Shown one piece after another: positions 1 to 12,100 of a stretch of DNA of 64,000 nucleotides. Both the position numbers and the translations under genes were made by a program. Numbering within the stretch: the first letter of the stretch is position 1; every line of letters starts with the position of its first letter. The notes beneath the pieces were generated by a model that did no database searches, was not told where the DNA came from, and saw only the letters and a list, made by a program, of their open reading frames with translations. Location: NCBI RefSeq assembly GCF_048128805.1, contig NC_136000.1, forward strand, positions 19,038,946 through 19,102,945. The letters are read 5' to 3'. This stretch comes from Centroberyx gerrardi (lineage: Eukaryota; Chordata; Actinopteri; Beryciformes; Berycidae).

Positions 1-1150
1 GCAAGAAGTAGAAACAATGTTGCTCCTCCCATAGATACTACCTTTACAAGTACATATCTCCTCTAATCAGCACCATCCCCACTTTTGAACCACCTTTATA
101 CAGATAAGGAGAATATCGGCAAACCAACCGCCACATTGAAATGGAGTTACAGAGTACTGCATCAACTATCATTTTATTTGTCCATACTTGTAATGTTGCC
201 AAGCTGATAGCTGCTCAAACTGTGACAGGCAGGTCAATCTCAGTCTTTGTACAGAGGAAAGCAGCCTTCATCAAATCTTTAAGATGTGACAACAGCCAAA
301 GAACGACAGTATTCAACACTATGAACACGTGGACAGTATTATACAAGAAATAAAGATTTATACATATTTTTTTGAAGAAACTATATAATTTAAGTGCATT
401 TTGTGAGATAAACGTGAAGTCATATTTATTTTTGTCTAAGAAGACAATAAGGAGGCCTTGGCCTTATAGGTGAGTTACAATGTGTTGAGCTTTAGCCTAA
501 TGATTCCTGTAAGTGCCTTCACAACCACAATAGTGTGTAAGTGTCTAATTTCTGAACACTTTACACATAACAGAGCTACAATACAGATTGCCTTACACAG
601 ATCTATTCTGTCTAACCAGCCCCTTAAATTTCTCAGCCTTGATTAGATTTGAACAGCAGCAGTAATGCGTAAGGAAACTTAAGTTTGTTGTTGTGATTGA
701 ATGTACAGTATGAGTATGCATTGATGGAATTTATTTATTTGTGTCCCATAGGGAAATACCCCCCCTCCCACATGAACAGGAAACTATGACAGGAAATCAC
801 GGTCAGAGCATGGGCCTACACTTTATAACAACACCCCAGAAAAAGAGGAAAGGGTAGATTATGTGATGATTTTAGTTATATTATCAGCCCATTGGCTGCT
901 GGTACTGTGGAAGAGTATTGGAAAGATCAGAAAATATCACTCATTTTCCTATTCGTGCATGTGTGAACAAATGACTGGAATATTCTGCTCTGCGCCATCA
1001 TCTTGTATATAAAATATTTCAATAAAAATACATTGTTTATTGACCATCCCCACCATCTCAGATTTTTTCCAGTTCAGTGCGACATCATAACAAATGTTCT
1101 AAGTTTGTACACAATCTTGAATATAGCCAAGTTGTGTGTGCTGCTCACCC
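1..1150. other. 5' flank of eea1, no gene recognised
   Basis: I see no conserved coding exon here. The stretch is AT-rich with short open frames that do not resemble a known protein. It probably holds distal promoter sequence of eea1 and possibly the tail of an unseen neighbour on the minus strand. A TATA-like and AATAAA-like cluster lies at about 1005-1030, but it sits in plain AT-rich sequence and cannot be assigned a role. Confidence 0.5.
173..178 (-). terminator. possible polyadenylation signal of an unseen minus-strand gene
   Basis: TTTATT on the plus strand reads AATAAA on the minus strand. The bases on its 5' side (minus sense, about 180-350) look like unremarkable 3' UTR. This is a weak six-base match in AT-rich DNA and is offered only as a possibility. 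Confidence 0.15.
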
Positions 1151-1278
1151 ATCCTCTCCATGACCCGCCCATTCGCTGCTGCTGCCTGAGCTTGGTCAGG
1201 TGTTCGTTGTACAGCGACGTAAACTTTCCATCTACAAAACTGATTGGATTTTGTGTCGAGACAACCACAATCAAGGCC

Positions 1279-1302
1279 ATGCTCAGACGGATACTTCAAA
1301 TG
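1279..1302 (+). CDS. eea1: eea1 coding exon 1 (start codon, 8 residues)
   Basis: It encodes MLRRILQM, matching the conserved start of vertebrate EEA1. The context is gccATGc and the donor is GTAAGG. The next coding exon is 2.7 kb away, so this tiny exon would be missed by ORF-length criteria. The exon must extend 5' into UTR, but I cannot place the transcription start. Confidence 0.88.
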
Positions 1303-4300
1303 GTAAGGTTCTTGGATAAAAAGGCAGTATAGTGTCGCTTGTTTGTTAAACCAAGGCGATTTCCTTGGGAGACACAGGCCTATCCTTGTCTGTATTCGGA
1401 GTGGGGACGCACGTATTGGAACCCAGAGTGCCGCGGGTGGGCGGATTGTTCCATGGTAGCCAATGGGGTATCTCAAATAGGAAAACTCCGCTAACTCGTC
1501 ACATCGTAGCAAACATATCGAGCGCTCCTACTGTGGGGGCGACACAGCTAGCTAGCCATCTGACGCTAACTTGGTTCGATTGATTGATGCTATTCTTGAC
1601 ATAAGGATGCAGTGTCTATCTATATACACAGTAGCTAATATTAGCTAACGTGCCCAGCTAGCTAGCGTTACTCAATGAATGTAACATTAACCACCTAATA
1701 CGGCTAGTTATTGTGTAATTATTTTTTATTTTTTTACAATTTTCGCTGTGTATAATTCATCGTTCACTATTGACTTGCTAACGTTGACGTTAGCCACAGG
1801 TTGACTGTATTGGGAAGCCTTGTCTCAGTTGGCTTATCACAACATGGAAATAATGTCTCTTGGCTAACTTAGCTCACCCTACTGTTAATGTTGACGTATG
1901 GTAGTTTGGATAAATCACCAGACAGTCGCTAGACTCGCTACTGCAGGTAGCAATAGAGGCAAGCTAGCTATGCCCTTTATGTAGGACTACATCTACCACA
2001 GGCCATGGCTAACGGCATGACTCAAGAGACAGTAACGTTAAGGGACTTTGCTAACCACTTTGTAGCCGCGGACGAAGTTAAGGTTAACTGTTAACCAGGA
2101 AATTCCACCCGAAAACACCATTCACTTAGGCCGGCGGTTGCCAAAGTGGGGTCTGGGAAAATGAGGAGTGGTTTACTTTCGTTATTATTCAACTTCCCAG
2201 AAGTTAGCACATGAGTCAAAGTATGTGTTTCCCACTGTTACCTCCCCACCTACAGTAGAGATGACGTAAAAGTCAAAAACCAGGAGACAGTCTTATCAAA
2301 GAGGGGTCCATGGTCTAAGTTAATACACACCTGTTCTGGATATGAAAACGTTTTGGAACCCCTAACTTCGTTTATTCCAATGGTCTTTGACATTTGAATC
2401 AGTATATAGATTTGAACAGTCATAAAGCTGGAAACCACAATGCCAAGATATTGATCATTGTTTTCTTGTTTCTACAGTGTCGATTTGTGAGAGTTTATTA
2501 TGTTCTCAAATCTAGACTTAACGATATAGTATTATAAAAAATATTGTGAATGGACTGTTTTTTAATGTTTCACATTTGTCTTGGCTTTTTAAACGTTTTC
2601 TGTTTGGTATCCCTATTGAGAGAATATAGTTTAATCCTGTGACCCAGGCTCTTTAAAACATAACCGGGTTAGGACCAACTTTTCAGAGCCAGCATACAAT
2701 TCCAATACATAGTGGAAATACAGTCTAAAAAGCACACAGGATTGGCTAAAGTACTGTCATCTGAGGACTTTTACATTAATCACATTCTATTCTATTCTAT
2801 TCTATTCTATAATATTCTATAATAATATGATATATCTCTAAAAGAAGACTAAAGATCTCATTGATGCAAACGACCTAAATGGAATTAAATCCTGCAAAGT
2901 CAGTGTAGTATTGTTTTTTTGGGTGTGGGGTGTTTGTTCGGGTCAAAGGGTGTTACATGAGGCAAATGTTCAGCCTGCCTTCAAAGCGGCGGTGTTTCTC
3001 AACTCTCCAATATGACCTGAGATGACACTGCTCAAAGTGCTAAGTCACCACCAACACGCACACGCACACGCACACACACACACACACACACACAGACATG
3101 CTGACCTCATTCATTCATGCAAAGTAATGAATCACCAGCCAAAACAAATGCCTTTGATGAATGGACCACCAGTGAAATACAGTTTGCTGCAGGTTAGGTG
3201 TAAATTGTAAATGAATGAGATGTCCACTCCATATGTGTGTGCTGCAGGCCAGTGGACTGATCTGATCTGAAGTGATCCTGTCCCAGCCTACCTGAGTTTG
3301 ACATTGGGGGAAACTGGTTGTATATTCATATCTATCCCCTTCCGAGCTGTGCACCGAGTTGATTTTTTTTTTTTCATCAGTCTACCTCCCTCTCCCTCGC
3401 TGTGACCTAAATAACAGGGTGCGTCCTTAAATGCAACCTGGCCGATGGCCTGTCACATGACCACATTGCACCATGAGGGTCAGAGTAATGCATGTAAACT
3501 AAACACTCTGTGCCAGCGTGTTTCTTCTGCAGCTCCAGATTAGTAGCCCAGATCTGGGAAGTTTCCTGGTGGTTTTCTCAAACCAATTAGTGTTCACTGG
3601 CTCCAACACTTGCCCAGATGCTAAGATTGTCAGCAATACAAGTAAAGAGTTCGAAGGTTAGAGGTCAGAGGGCCCAGACTATAGATGTAACATTCCTGTG
3701 CCTCTGGAATGTGGAATGTCGACGTATGATAGAAAACAGAATATACAAGCGCCAGGTAAAAGGTGTTTTCCCACACACACCCATGTTTGCTGAAATTATG
3801 CCACCCATCTCAGGTGCTTCTGTGATTACAATCAGTACACAAGGATAAAAATACACAGCTCCCTGGAAGATGTGTTAATCCCCGGTTTCCAAACAGATTC
3901 TATCATGCAGTTGGGTTCCAAATTGTTCCAATTCCAAACAGTGTATACAGATTGCATGTATAGTCACACTAATCCCGTCTGTTCTCTCTTCCCCAGACTC
4001 CTGGGAAAGGAGGCTCCCAGAACGCAGAGTCAGAGCAGCCCAGCGCAGACCTAAACAATGACCAGAGCTCTGAGGTAACCTGCACGCCTGCAACAATGTT
4101 TATCCTGTTGTGAACGCACCGCCACAGTGCTGTGCAGAGTTATGACAGTTGTCCTTTGAAGCTGTCTGGTCACGTAAAATACAGTGTAGCCTGTTGGTCC
4201 TCATGTTTGTGTTTCTGTATGCAGGGCTTCATCTGTCCTCAGTGCATGAAGTCTCACAACTCCGCAGAGGAGCTGTTCAAGCATTATGAGCTGTTCCATG

Positions 4301-6068
4301 ATACTGGAGACCCCCCCTCTCACGTGGGCCCCAGCCGGTGAGATTCACCTCCCAGTTAACACATTTGTTTGTTTGTCATTTGTTATTACACTAATTATGA
4401 CAAAGAGTCTGTTTTTGGACTTCACCATGCCCTTATGTGTTCTGGATAGGGCTGGGAGATTTGGACACAGTTAACATCACAATCGATCTACAGTATATAT
4501 AGCAATATCTGTGAATGTATTGTCTCTGTTGGGTGAAAACCTCTTAACTCCAAAATGTCAACTTGTTAGGAACTAAGAGAAACAGGCTTGTTTTTAAGTT
4601 GAAGACAATGCATTTTTGACATTATCCATTAGGTTTTGAAAGGGTTTCATAAGCCCAAGAGGTCAGAAATTGAAAATTGAATATGAAAATCACACAGACA
4701 ACAGAGATATGCAAAATCACATGCTAAATAATCAACTACTGTATGGTTATATAAAGTATGCTCAAACTCTGTAATTTTCAAATAATAATCCCTACTTTGT
4801 TTCAAATCACACTGTATTTGCTGTTTATCATTATTAGTATCACAATAACTTGATGTCATGATTTCATCATGATATGATTGTATTGGAAGACGGTAAACAA
4901 TAATATTGAATTATTGCCCAGCTCTACATCTGGGACAGAGTATTGCTGTGTATATTTTTGTAAATGTATCCCCTCTTGTTTCTAGGGAAGACCTTACAAT
5001 GTTGAGGCAAGAAGTTCAGGACCTGCATGCTTCACTCAAGGTATGGCCATGTATATTTGAATAGTGACAGTTAAAGATCTATGTAAATTGTCTATTTAAA
5101 TACTACAATTGGTGGTGTGTCTGTGTGTGCAATTTCTCTGTATTAGGAAGAAAGATGGTTCTCTGGAGAGCTCAAGAAGGAGCTAGACAAAGTTCAAGGA
5201 CAACTGAAGCAAGTAATTCCTTTAAGATGTTTAATATGTACTGTAGCCAATCACATGCAGTGAAATCACACGAAATAAGATGGAAAGAGTTGGGTGGCAG
5301 AATACCAAACTAGATGCTAAAACGTGATGATGACACCTATGCTCATTCCTACTGTTGTTGATATGGTTAAGGCTATACATATCAGTGTTCCTCTCTTTGC
5401 TTTGGATCCACAGGGCGATGGACAGATGGGCCCAGAGGATTCAGGTAGGGCAGATTACAAACCCATTTGAAAAAGATATTTCATTTGATCGTGAACTTCA
5501 ATCACTAAGAGATGGTGCTCTTTTTCTCAGCCCTGGAAAGGAAGCTGAGTGAAGCGGAGACAGAAAAATTCAACATCAAGCAGATGAAAGACCTGTTTGA
5601 GCAGAAGGCTGCCCAGCTGGCCACAGAGATAGTGGGTTAGTGTGGGGCTGTGCGGGCTGGGAAACTGGGAGGCCTGTGTGTGCGGGTTGGCATCTCTTTG
5701 AAAACTGTAGTACTCTTTAGCTAGATCACAACGCAGCCTAAACCCATCGTGTTTTATGCAGTCTTGCATCAGTTGCTGCTCATTTTTTAAAATGTAGTTT
5801 TAAAGCTTAAAGGCATTATAGCTTTTGAATATTGCACTGTGATGATGCTTTGGCTAAATTTAACTTTGATATCAACCAGTCAGGAATTTTCTGTGTTTTC
5901 ATCGAGGTATTAATAGGCTTACTGAATTGTTGAACCCAACAGACATAAAGTCCCGCTATGATGAGGAGAAGGGCCTGAGGGAGGCTGCTGACCAGAGGCT
6001 TGCCAAACTGACCCAAGACCTGCAGAAAGAGAAGCAGGGCAACGAGAGACTCAGCACAGAACTGGTAC

Positions 6069-6116
<48 letters not shown>

Positions 6117-9100
6117 GCACTGGTATTTATTCTCTTCTCACTAGGCTCTGTGCATACTTTGCAGTTTGTGTACACCTTTCCTGAATGTTGTGCTTGGGAG
6201 TTTGAATGAAGAACGCTGAAATGACACCGTGAAATCAGCCTGGCTCTGAGCTGCTCGGTGGAAGAATCGACACAGCCCCTACCCATACAATCCCTTCACT
6301 GTTGTTATGGAAACGTGTGACAGAACTTAACCCAAAGAATTTCTATCAGAAGAACTAAACAGTACTTCAAAGTGGAGTGGAGTGGTTGTCTATAGTCACA
6401 CGATTACACACACTTACTGGTGTTTATCTGTCCATTAGTGTTCTCAGTGGTTTCTGGCTTAGACTGGTTTCACACAAACGCAGATCTTGTGCTAGAAGTT
6501 CAAGGAGAGTTAACACCTTCCGCTGATGTTTCTTGTATTACGCAATGATAAATTGATAAGCATTTTTTGGGCTGGGCTGTAGGCTCAGCACCATACATTT
6601 ACCCTGTGTTTAACATCTCAACATCATTGCCCTGATGTGACATTTTGAAGTGCACATGACTGGAGGCGTGGCGGCTCCAGCCATCACTAGCCACGCCTAG
6701 TCTTGTTTCATCTTACACCCAGACAGCCCCTCGTGACCCCGCCCTGGGCCGCCCGTTCACCGCTGCTCTAACTGCGTGTCTCTGCTCTGCCCCCTAGCTG
6801 CAGCGGCCGGGAGTGGAGGATGTGGAGGTGCTGCAGAAGGAGCTGGTGCAGGTGCAGACACTGATGGACAGTATGACGCGTGAGAGGGAGGAGGAGTCAG
6901 AACGCCTCAAAAGCCACTACGAGGAGCTGCAGGCTAATTACACTACCTCAGAGGTGAGCTCACCAAATAAACGCTTATCCTGCAATTCATAAAGCCGTTG
7001 TAGGTCAGACATGGTTCTGCTGTTCCCAGCTAAACCTTTCACTGATGTGTTGCAACCTGTCACCCTGCCACACCCACCCTAACTCCTTTTCATCACAAAC
7101 ACATGTTATGCAATCATATATGAGATTATGGAGTGCTGATGTGAAATATAGTTTGTGTAATCTTAAACCCCTCTGTCATTTGCTCATGCCACCCATTCCA
7201 CTTTTCCTGCAAAGAACAAATCTCTAGTCTCTTATTTTAATTGGCTCAAATAGTTCTGATATGCTGCATTTTTGTTAAACCAGATGGCTTCACGCCTAAT
7301 TCTCAATCCCATCATGTCTGCCTGGTGCATAATTCAGCTTTACTTCCTGCATTATTGATCCCAGCAGGCTTTGGGAGAGGAGAGGAGCGAGTATTTATAG
7401 GGCTCTGTCAGGCAGCTCCAGGCCCGTGCCTCCCTCTCTGCACATCCCCGCAACTAAGCTCAAGGAAGGAGAACTTCATATTCTGACACTCTGAGAAGCC
7501 GCAATATGAATACATTTGAATACTTAAAATATTTCTAGCTCAGGCGGTCTGGTTTTTAATTACGTAATGGCCCTCGGGCATAATTAACAAGTGGCTTTGT
7601 TGCAATGTCTTACAGAGTCTGGAGCAGTAGTTGTAATATCTCTTTCACAGAATGAGTGTTGTTGTTATTTTGCGGTCAATAGCTTGCTCTGGTCTGCTTT
7701 CTCAATATTGCATCTATGATATAAGGCCACAATGTTCTCTCAAATAGTACCTCAGACGAGAAACTATGGGACATACAGTACACAGCTGAATTTGTATAAA
7801 GGACAAAAAGCCTGCTACAGTTCCCCAGTCTGTAACATTACCATCCAGGTTCACTCATATATATACTCCTGAAACCCATCCTTTGTATACAATATTCTGC
7901 TTAATGCTACCATAGCAAGATGATGTGATGCTCGTCAGTTTAAATTAGTGATAAATTTGTTTATGTATTCACTCAGCCAAGCAGCATCTTGCTCTGTGTA
8001 GCAGCGCCTGGCCTCGTATCTTCTATCTTGTATCGTGACTTATCCATGTCCCTGTCTCTCTTTCCCTCTCCCCCTTTCTTCCACTCCTCACACACTGTAT
8101 CCCTCTCCAACACTCGCTCTTTCTTGAAGATTCGTAAACTGGAGGTAAAGCATGTCGTTTCAAGTCGGCCCCCGAATTTGGTTTCATTCCTTTTGAGTTC
8201 TTCTAAGTTTGAAAAGTCTTTCAGGAACGGGATTTTTTTTCCATGGTGTCTTACATTTATATGTTTCTGTTTTTGTGGGACTGAAGCCTGGTTGTTGCAC
8301 CCTCCTTTATCGCTTTGTGTTCAGTTTCTTTGTGTTAGTCCTGAATGCCAAAGTGGTACTGTGTAGTTGTTTTATTGTCTACTAGATGGCCTTGCAAATG
8401 GATTCTAATGTGTCTGTCAATATTTTGCAGATGACCATATCCCAACTGAAAGCAGAGCTGGAGAAAGGTCCCCAAGAAGCGGCTGTCTATACACAACAGA
8501 TCCACCAACTGCAGAGCAATCTGAACAATTTGCAACAACAAAGCCAGGTAACACACACACACCCCGCAACCAAATAAATACCTAACTACAGTTACTTTAG
8601 TCATGTGACAGTTTTACAGTTCTGAACAGATAACCGCAAGCACAAACATGTCTGCCATGGCATCTGCCCAGCAATACACGGCAAAAGATTGTTTAGGATT
8701 TACTTTTACTACAGTAATGTTAACAAGCCTTGCCAACTGCCCTTCACCACAGAACATGCCAGCCTACTTTCTATAAACCTTCCTCTGTTGCTCGGCATCA
8801 GCCACTATCGCAATGTCCTGCTGTCACCAGGCTATGTGAGCCTTCTTTGGCAACCTAGACATGTTGACAAAAATCACACGCAGGTCTATAATTAAACCAG
8901 CAGGGGGGGAATCTCTGTGATGCCAGTCCTGTCATTTGGGGTGAAATACAATGACAGGTAACCAAGTTGATGCAATGGAGGCTGGGGGAACGGAGGGCTT
9001 TTGCTCGGGGTGTCTGCCAGAGATTAAATCCTCCCATGTGAGGCATGTCTGTCACGTTGCTCTGCAGGCCAAGTAGGTCTCTGAATAAGAGGGGGATTAT

Positions 9101-12100
9101 GGACCTCGATCTTCAACGGGACCCCCTTCCCCCACAACAGGATACCTTGAGACCTGATCCAGATTCTCATCTCAGGAGAAAAGAGACAAAACCGATGGAG
9201 CAAACAGGGAGGGATAGAGGATCAGTACTAAGAACAGACAGGTGAACAACCAATAGGGGTTTCGTTGGACCATAACGCCGGGATTAGAGACGAGCGGCTC
9301 GGCAGCAAACCGTGACAGTGACACTTGAGGAGGAGGGGGGGGTACAGCAACAAGGCCATGAGAAGGAGAGGGATGAACAAAAGAGGAGGGACAGAACAGA
9401 AAGTCTCCAGAGAGTGGTTGTGACAGGGTCGTAAACGTGGGCCGGCTGCTGTGCGTGAGATTAAGAGCCAGCAGATAAAAGAGGTTTACTGTACGTCTGT
9501 GATGTCCAGCAGCCCTGTCACACTCCCTAGTTAGCAGCACCCTTCACCATTAACAACATTTTGTTCTTTATCGCCCTGCTGCCAAGTTTACTGCAAGGGC
9601 ATGTGCTGCATACATACACCGGTATTCCAAGTCCCATGTCGTAAAACCTTCCCTTAGAAATGTCATGCCACACCTCAACTCTGAATGTCTTTCTGAAGTG
9701 AGGTGACTGTGTTCTTTTCCATAGCTTGTATCACATGATGTGACGCCTGCTGCTCGTGCCTTGTTGCAGCTCCTGGCACACTAACACTGTGGAGGACTGT
9801 CTTCTTTAGAAATGACAAATAACTTCATGTTGCAGTATGGCTTAATTAATTACTTAGATAACTGCCGATTCATCTTTTTAGTACTTTCCATTTTCATCCT
9901 TTTCATGAGACCCAATGCCATCATGAAACTTGAGAAAAGAATGATTTTACACCGTAATGTTTGTGTCTCGTGTCCCCTCACTTATTTGCTCCATTTCTAT
10001 CCATCATATATAGAGATATGTCTTTCAGATATGTCTTTCTCATAATTCTCAAACCTCTTGGCAGCCAGTGCTTATCTGACCCATGTTATCTTGTATTCTC
10101 CTCTTCTCATAGAGCCTGTCTGAAAAACTGACACGTAAGGAGAAAGAGTATCAGGAACTGGAGGAGCGGCTCGGGGCTGAGCAGGCCGCCAAGAAGGGAG
10201 TCCAGGACAGCCTGCATCAGAGGGAGCTGGAGGTTCAGGAGCTCCAGGCTAGGGCCACGGGGGCCGAGGCCTCCCTGCAGAAGGCCCAGGCGGAGCTGGG
10301 AGAGAGGGGCGAGGAGGCGGCCAAGTTGAAGAGGGAGGTCTCGGAGCTGGAGGTGAAGCACGGGGAGCTGAAGGTTGAGAGGAAACAGTTGCAGCAGCAG
10401 AGGGAGGAGAAGGAGAGTCAAGGTGCTCAGCAGCAGAGCGAGATCAGTCAAGTGAGTAAGACTTACAGTGTACACAAGCAGACCAGTGCATGCAATACAA
10501 CATGATGTATTTGATTTTATAGTTTGCTTAAATCGTCAATAGAGATGGGCATTCTCACATCAAGTGGATTTACTCAGATCAGCATGATTTATAACATATA
10601 ACATAACAGCAAAAGAACAAGGATCTTGTGCTGCACTCACCGTGTTGAAAAGTGCAGTGTTGTAGCCTCTCCAGCACACTGGGTGGCGCTAATTGAAAAC
10701 CAGTGAAGAATTTACTTCTGCCTATGGCTTCCACACAACTACTCAGTACATCTCAAGGCACAGTAGTGAATAACACAAACGCCACATTTTCAGGTGGATC
10801 TTTGTAATATATAATGTAATGTAATTTATCATGCAAGGTAGTGACTTTTTTCCGATGGTATGGATTATTAAATTGAGTGGAAGGATTGAATGAAACCAAT
10901 TATTTCTTGACTGAATTCTGAAATTTGGAAACACATAGTATGAAATTCCTCCATTTTGGAGATCATGGCTACAAAGATGGTGAGTGTACTACAACCGCCT
11001 TATTGTAAAGTTCAATTTATTTGAACTTTGACCTCAGTATGATGCACACTACTTGCCACATGGGACCATGCATGACTGTGAAAAATTGTCTCCATAGAAC
11101 TCAATGGCGCGCGCAAAATCTGTCTTGTGAACATGATTTTACACCAATTTAGAAAGTCAAAAATAAATGATCCAAAATATTGGACAATTGGATTTATGTG
11201 TTAAATAACAGTCAGGTCAATGTTTGAGGTATCCAGACATCCATTTCTCATTAACCAAAAGATTCATTGTGCAAATACGTACCGTGTTTGTCATCTCTCA
11301 ATCGTCATCTCTCTCTCCTCCCCTAGCTGCACGCTAAGCTGCTGGAGGCGGAGAGGCAGCTGGGCGAGGTGCAGGGCCGTCTGAAGGAGCAGAGGCAACT
11401 GTCTGGGGAGAAACTGAAGGACCGTGAGCAGCAAGGGGCCGACCTCCAGCTCAAACTGTCCCGCACTGAGGAGCAGGTAAACATTTAGATCAAACTTTAA
11501 TGATCCTTGTGGGGAAATTGGGTCATTGCAATAGCTGAAAATAGGATACAGATAAGAATAGAGCAGATACGGAGTATTGACGATAATATAAAAACATACG
11601 AATAATTTCAGAAATGTGATGATTTAAAAAAAAAAGAGAACATACATGTAAATCTTTATGCCACACATTCGTAGTATACATCACATGCACATGAAGTGGC
11701 ATCAAACTAATGTAAGTTATATGATTGAGGATATGGTCTTTTAAGGATAAAAGCATAAATTATGTCACTACACTGCTACCTCTAGAGAGAGAAGGAGATT
11801 TCACTTTGTAAAAAATTCAGGAATTCAATTTCAAGAATCACACACAAATTCTGTCCACATTATTCAATTCAGCCAAATTTCAGCTCATGTTTTTCTGTCT
11901 GTTGTTGCTCCAGTTGAAGGAGAGCGGCAGTAAGAACACAGACCTGCAGCACCAGCTGGAGAAGGCCAAGCAGCAGCACCAGGAGCTGCAGGTGCTGCAG
12001 CAGAACACCAACGGCAAACTCCGGGAGGCACAGGTACTGCAACAGGAGAAGCCTCACAGCTTCATGAAGAACAGCATTGTCAGCAATATAATGAAGCAGT

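Larger units (their letters stand above)
1303..3996 (+). other. eea1: eea1 intron 1
   Basis: This 2.7-kb first intron has no coding exon. Its first kilobase is dotted with GCTAGC, TAACGTTA and GCTAACG motifs. A possible transposon-end fragment follows near 2,130, then an ATTCT pentanucleotide tract and a CA repeat. First-intron position and CpG-containing motifs suggest promoter-proximal regulatory DNA. Confidence 0.6.

Noticed and set aside
1099..1512. 137-codon open frame on the minus strand overlapping eea1 exon 1
   Set aside because: No family resemblance; it spans the GC-richer promoter and exon 1 region, where chance open frames are expected.
3046..3094. Regular short repeats considered as a CRISPR array here and at the other CA tracts
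   Set aside because: They are pure dinucleotide microsatellites without spacers, in a vertebrate genome.
5816..6286. 156-codon minus-strand frame with a VCVCVC run
   Set aside because: It is driven by the (CA)n repeat and the antisense of eea1 exon 8; there is no similarity or splice context.
10107..10475. Leucine-rich 122-codon frame opposite eea1 exon 11
   Set aside because: It is the reverse complement of a Gln/Glu/Lys-rich coiled coil, which reads as Leu/Ser-rich on the other strand. The plus-strand exon has correct splice sites and phase.
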